Of a DNA stretch of 64,000 nucleotides, positions 61,249-64,000 are shown in pieces. How positions within the stretch are numbered: position 1 is the first letter of the stretch; every line of letters begins with the position of its first letter. The DNA lies in contig NZ_JBQCGW010000300.1 of NCBI RefSeq assembly GCF_051955275.1, forward strand, positions 1-64,000. The letters are read 5' to 3'. Made by a program: the position numbers and the translations under genes. The notes under the pieces are model-generated. The model was given only the letters and a program-made list of their open reading frames with translations, made no database searches and was not told the DNA's origin. Source of the DNA: Pseudobacter sp051955275. GTDB taxonomy: Bacteria > Bacteroidota > Bacteroidia > Chitinophagales > Chitinophagaceae.

Positions 61249-62373
61249 ATGTTACAAAAATTTTTTGCAACAGGCCTTGCTATGGCTTGTTTCGTACCGG
61301 CAATCGCCCAGGAAGCCTCTGCTCCCGTAACCACTACTGCTGCTCAGACCACATCCGCTCCGGAAGAGCCCAAACCTTCAACTGTGATCTCAGGTTACGC
61401 CGATGTTTATTACAGGTATAATTTCGCCAAACCAACAAAGGCTGTGGGTTATAATAACTTTACATCCTTCACCGGTTCTCATAACAGTTTTGCCCTTGGT
61501 ATGGCCTCACTCAAGCTGGAGCATACACAGGGCAAAGTAGGCATCGTGGCTGACCTGGGCTTCGGTACCCGCGCAGAAGAATTTGCATACAACGATAAAG
61601 GCACTTTACTGGCAGCAGTAAAACAACTCTATATCACCTACGCACCTACAGACTGGCTGAAACTCACTGCCGGTACCTGGGGAACGCATGTGGGTTACGA
61701 AGTTCTGGACCCCTATCTCAATCGCAACTACAGTATGAGCTATATGTTTACCAACGGTCCGTTCGGTCATACCGGTCTGAAAGCGGAAGTAACCAAAGGT
61801 AAACATGGGTTCATGCTGGGTGTGGCCAATCCAACCGACTACCGCATTCCACCGGATGAGCAGATCAATAAGAAATTCATCCTCGCACAGTACAGTCTTG
61901 CTGCTACTGACGACGTGAAATTCTTCCTCAACTATGTAGGTGGTAAAGCCCCTGACACAGCCAAAGTGAACCAGGTGGATTTTGTTGCCACTGTGAAGGT
62001 GAGCGACAAGTTCAATGTAGGATTCAATGGTACTTACAACAGCACCAAGCTCTGGGATGGCACCAAGAATACCGATGCCAAAAACTGGTGGGGATCTGCC
62101 GTGTACCTGAACGTTGATCCCAAGCCCTGGTTCGGCCTTACATTACGTGGTGAGTATTTTGAAGATAAGGACCAGCTGAAAGTATATGCATTCTCTCCTG
62201 AAGGCGGCTCCGTGATCGCAACAACGCTCTCTGCCAACTTCAAGGTGGATGGATTCACTTTCATTCCTGAGATCAGGTTCGACAATGCGAACAAGGACCT
62301 CTTCTATGATAAGGACCTTGCTCCCACAAAGTCAACCGCCAGTTTCCTGCTGGCCGCTATCTATAAATTCTAA
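61249..62373 (+). CDS. BBP2-type outer-membrane porin (putative OmpL-like)
   Basis: A 374-residue outer-membrane protein. Signal peptide residues 1-20 (ACFVPAIAQ), then a Thr/Ala/Pro-rich spacer (TTTAAQTTSAPEEP), then barrel strands from ISGYADVYYRYNF to AAIYKF, whose last aromatic is typical of outer-membrane barrels. Sequences such as YITYAPTDWLKLTAGTWGTHVGYEVLDP match the beta-barrel porin-2 family. Placed after amt, it may admit ammonium or other small solutes. The role is inferred by context. Confidence 0.85.
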   Translation: MLQKFFATGLAMACFVPAIAQEASAPVTTTAAQTTSAPEEPKPSTVISGYADVYYRYNFAKPTKAVGYNNFTSFTGSHNSFALGMASLKLEHTQGKVGIVADLGFGTRAEEFAYNDKGTLLAAVKQLYITYAPTDWLKLTAGTWGTHVGYEVLDPYLNRNYSMSYMFTNGPFGHTGLKAEVTKGKHGFMLGVANPTDYRIPPDEQINKKFILAQYSLAATDDVKFFLNYVGGKAPDTAKVNQVDFVATVKVSDKFNVGFNGTYNSTKLWDGTKNTDAKNWWGSAVYLNVDPKPWFGLTLRGEYFEDKDQLKVYAFSPEGGSVIATTLSANFKVDGFTFIPEIRFDNANKDLFYDKDLAPTKSTASFLLAAIYKF

Positions 62374-62469
62374 ATGAATTAACGCAACAAATAGAAACAC
62401 AACTACAGCTTATTAACCAAACAACCACTACTTACTGCTTAAATTTCTTGTGTTGTTTTGTTAAGAATG

Positions 62470-62503
62470 AGGGGTGCCGGGTCTCCGGCGCCTTTCCTTT
62501 TTT
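62470..62503 (+). terminator. rho-independent terminator after the porin gene
   Basis: GGTGCCGG (62473-62480) pairs with CCGGCGCC (62485-62492), one G-T pair included, with a T-rich tail ending just before the ppc stop on the other strand. Confidence 0.8.
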
Positions 62504-62508
62504 ATGGC

Positions 62509-64000
62509 TTAAGCCGAATTGCGTCCTGCATTGATGATACCGAAGGCACTTCTGATCACCAGCTTCTCCAGGATCTCACGGTGTTGCGCAGGTGCTAATT
62601 CCTCTTCCATCTGCCGGATCCTTGTAAGGGCATACTGCTGAATGGTAGTCAGTGGTAACACAATGCGCTCGCGCATCATGATAGACAGCTGCTCAACCGG
62701 ATAGTCTGCCATCAGTTCCTTCTTGCCTGTGAGCTGGAAGATATAACGCTGTGTGAGCTCGTACTCGTTGTAGATCTTGTTCCAGATCTCGCCATAACGT
62801 TCGTCCTGCGCCAGGTATTCTGTAAGCGGGAAGAAACATTTCTTCATGGCCATCTCACAGTTATCTATAAGCGTTCTGAAGAAAAGTGACTGCTGGTAGA
62901 GTTGTCTCAGTTGAGGTGTCTTCCCCTTTTTGTCGAGCACCTGCAAGGCCGCGCCCACGCCGTAGTAACCGGTAACGTTCTGCTTCAGCTGGCTCCAGGC
63001 GCCCACGAATGGAATGGCGCGGAGATCTTTCAGGCTGAGCTTTCCGCCGCTGCCGCGCTTGGCAGGACGGCTTCCGATATTGGTTTCGCTGTAGAATTTC
63101 AGCGGGCTGATATGACTGAGGTATTGCAGAAAATCTGGGTGGTCTTTCAGTTCCTTGTAGGCATCGAGACTTTCCTGCGCCAGTTCTTTCAGCAGTTCTT
63201 CCTCTGCAGCATCCAGCGTCCTTTCCCGGGTAGAGAAGAGATCGTTGCTGATACCTGCATTGAGGAGTTGCTCGATATTGAACTGCGCTGAATCGATGGT
63301 GCCGAAATTGGAGCTCACGGTTTGTCCCTGAATAGTGAGCTGGATCTCCTGGTTGGAGATATTCCTGCCCATACTCGCATAGAACTTATGTGTTTTGCCA
63401 CCACCTCGTGCGGGGGGGCCGCCGCGGCCATCGAAGAACACCACATCTATCTCATATTCTTTTGATAAACGGGTGAGCTCTTCTTTGGCCTTGAAGATAC
63501 TCCAGTTAGCCATGAGGTAGCCGCCATCCTTGGTGCCATCTGAGAAACCAAGCATGATGGTCTGCCTGCTCTGGCGTTTGGCCAGATGGGCTTTGTACAC
63601 CGGGTTCTTATATAAGGCCACCATGATCTCTCCTGCTTTCTGAAGATCATCGATGGTTTCAAAAAGCGGAACGATATCGATGCTCAGTTCTTCTTTATCC
63701 CATCCACACAAGGTGAAGAGGGCAAATACTTCCAGTACGTTGAGCACGCTGTTGCACTGGCTGATGATATAACGGTTGCAGCCTTCCTGCCCGTTGTACT
63801 CCTGGATGGTTTTGACGGCGCAGATAGTATCAAGGGTGTCTTTAACAACACCGTCTTCGTATATATCCGGTGTACTTCGCTTAGTCAACGACGTTAGTGT
63901 GTTGATCTTTTCTTCTGTGCTGAGTGATGCATAATTCTCAGGCAGTCCATCACCTTTCTCTGCAATGGCTTCCAGCACAGTGTTGTGTACGGAGCTGTCC
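62509..64000 (-). CDS. ppc: phosphoenolpyruvate carboxylase (C-terminal part, cut by the window end)
   Basis: At least 497 codons, open to the window edge; the upstream part is missing. It carboxylates PEP to oxaloacetate and so refills the citric acid cycle. Motifs in order: MLGFSDGTKDGGYLMANW, the glycine-rich FFDGRGGPPARGGGKTH, GSRPAKRGSGG with LRAIPFVGAWSQL. The end reads FGIINAGRNSA, where most PEPC end in QNTG; this variant end fits some Bacteroidota forms. The first readable in-frame GTG (63978) is internal. It converges on the porin gene and completes the nitrogen/carbon block with gltBD and amt. Confidence 0.93.
   Translation of the reverse strand, partial: DSSVHNTVLEAIAEKGDGLPENYASLSTEEKINTLTSLTKRSTPDIYEDGVVKDTLDTICAVKTIQEYNGQEGCNRYIISQCNSVLNVLEVFALFTLCGWDKEELSIDIVPLFETIDDLQKAGEIMVALYKNPVYKAHLAKRQSRQTIMLGFSDGTKDGGYLMANWSIFKAKEELTRLSKEYEIDVVFFDGRGGPPARGGGKTHKFYASMGRNISNQEIQLTIQGQTVSSNFGTIDSAQFNIEQLLNAGISNDLFSTRERTLDAAEEELLKELAQESLDAYKELKDHPDFLQYLSHISPLKFYSETNIGSRPAKRGSGGKLSLKDLRAIPFVGAWSQLKQNVTGYYGVGAALQVLDKKGKTPQLRQLYQQSLFFRTLIDNCEMAMKKCFFPLTEYLAQDERYGEIWNKIYNEYELTQRYIFQLTGKKELMADYPVEQLSIMMRERIVLPLTTIQQYALTRIRQMEEELAPAQHREILEKLVIRSAFGIINAGRNSA

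Noticed and set aside
1..64000. CRISPR arrays, tRNA or rRNA genes, prophage, restriction or other defence genes
   Set aside because: No regular spaced repeats, cloverleaf-like sequences, rRNA signatures, or nuclease/phage gene sets were seen; a dedicated search (tRNAscan-SE, barrnap, DefenseFinder) would confirm.

Overview
The window reads as chromosomal DNA of a Bacteroidota bacterium, most likely of the Chitinophagaceae or a close relative. The phylum is supported by a SusC/SusD/DUF1735 outer-membrane set, a full-length SprA translocon, a protein with a type B T9SS sorting domain, a PorE-like TPR/PD40/OmpA protein, lipoproteins with Bacteroidota lipoboxes, the two-hairpin-domain LytTR/LytS style of regulators, and promoters of the TAnnTTTG type. 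The family is inferred from overall gene flavour and mid-range GC and was not tested. No rRNA, tRNA, CRISPR array, prophage or complete insertion sequence was seen.

Layout. 1-782: gene-poor, AT-rich, with an inverted repeat and two DnaA-box-like sites. 0.8-3.7 kb: NarL-type response regulator, class IV aminotransferase, photolyase. 3.9-7.0 kb: futalosine menaquinone genes mqnB-mqnD, divergent from a pterin operon (two tandem PTPS/QueD paralogues and folE). 7.1-12.1 kb: fabD, a lipoprotein, a fabH-GNAT-S41 peptidase operon, ruvA. 12.2-19.3 kb: sprA. 19.4-31.1 kb: mostly minus strand, with a short-chain dehydrogenase, an 893-residue PKD-type T9SS cargo, a dprA-guaB-DUF4105-hydrolase run, and the PorE-like protein. 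31.2-35.6 kb: queE-folD, divergent from a two-gene outer-membrane barrel operon whose second member has a helix-hairpin-helix domain. 35.8-41.4 kb: SusC/SusD/DUF1735 operon. 41.5-48.3 kb: housekeeping genes (DUF3467, radC, prs, rplY, pth, FAHD hydrolase, fused E1 2-oxoacid dehydrogenase). 48.3-50.2 kb: an unusual regulatory patch with a catalytically degraded IS1595-type transposase protein, palindromes upstream of it, two tandem RNA-like elements and a stand-alone LytTR protein. 50.4-64 kb: a lipoprotein, then a nitrogen/carbon assimilation block: gltB-gltD, a Crp/Fnr regulator, a LytS-type kinase, amt, a BBP2-type porin and PEP carboxylase (cut by the window end).

How the genes work together. 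SprA, the PorE-like protein and the sorted PKD protein are parts of type IX secretion and its cargo. Ammonium enters through the porin and Amt, is fixed by glutamate synthase, and PEP carboxylase refills oxaloacetate. FolE feeds the tandem PTPS/QueD enzymes, and QueE continues the queuosine branch.

Most notable non-genic observations: (1) two tandem structured elements at about 49.22-49.30 and 49.52-49.60 kb that share a 17-nt block and a TTCT loop but have different, still complementary, terminator stems; (2) a family of about 120-bp multi-hairpin repeats, one copy of which supplies the last codons of the Crp-type gene; (3) a perfect 18-bp palindrome that exactly fills the promoter spacer of susC; (4) several housekeeping genes whose promoter -7 element ends 2-5 nt before the start codon, implying leaderless mRNAs.
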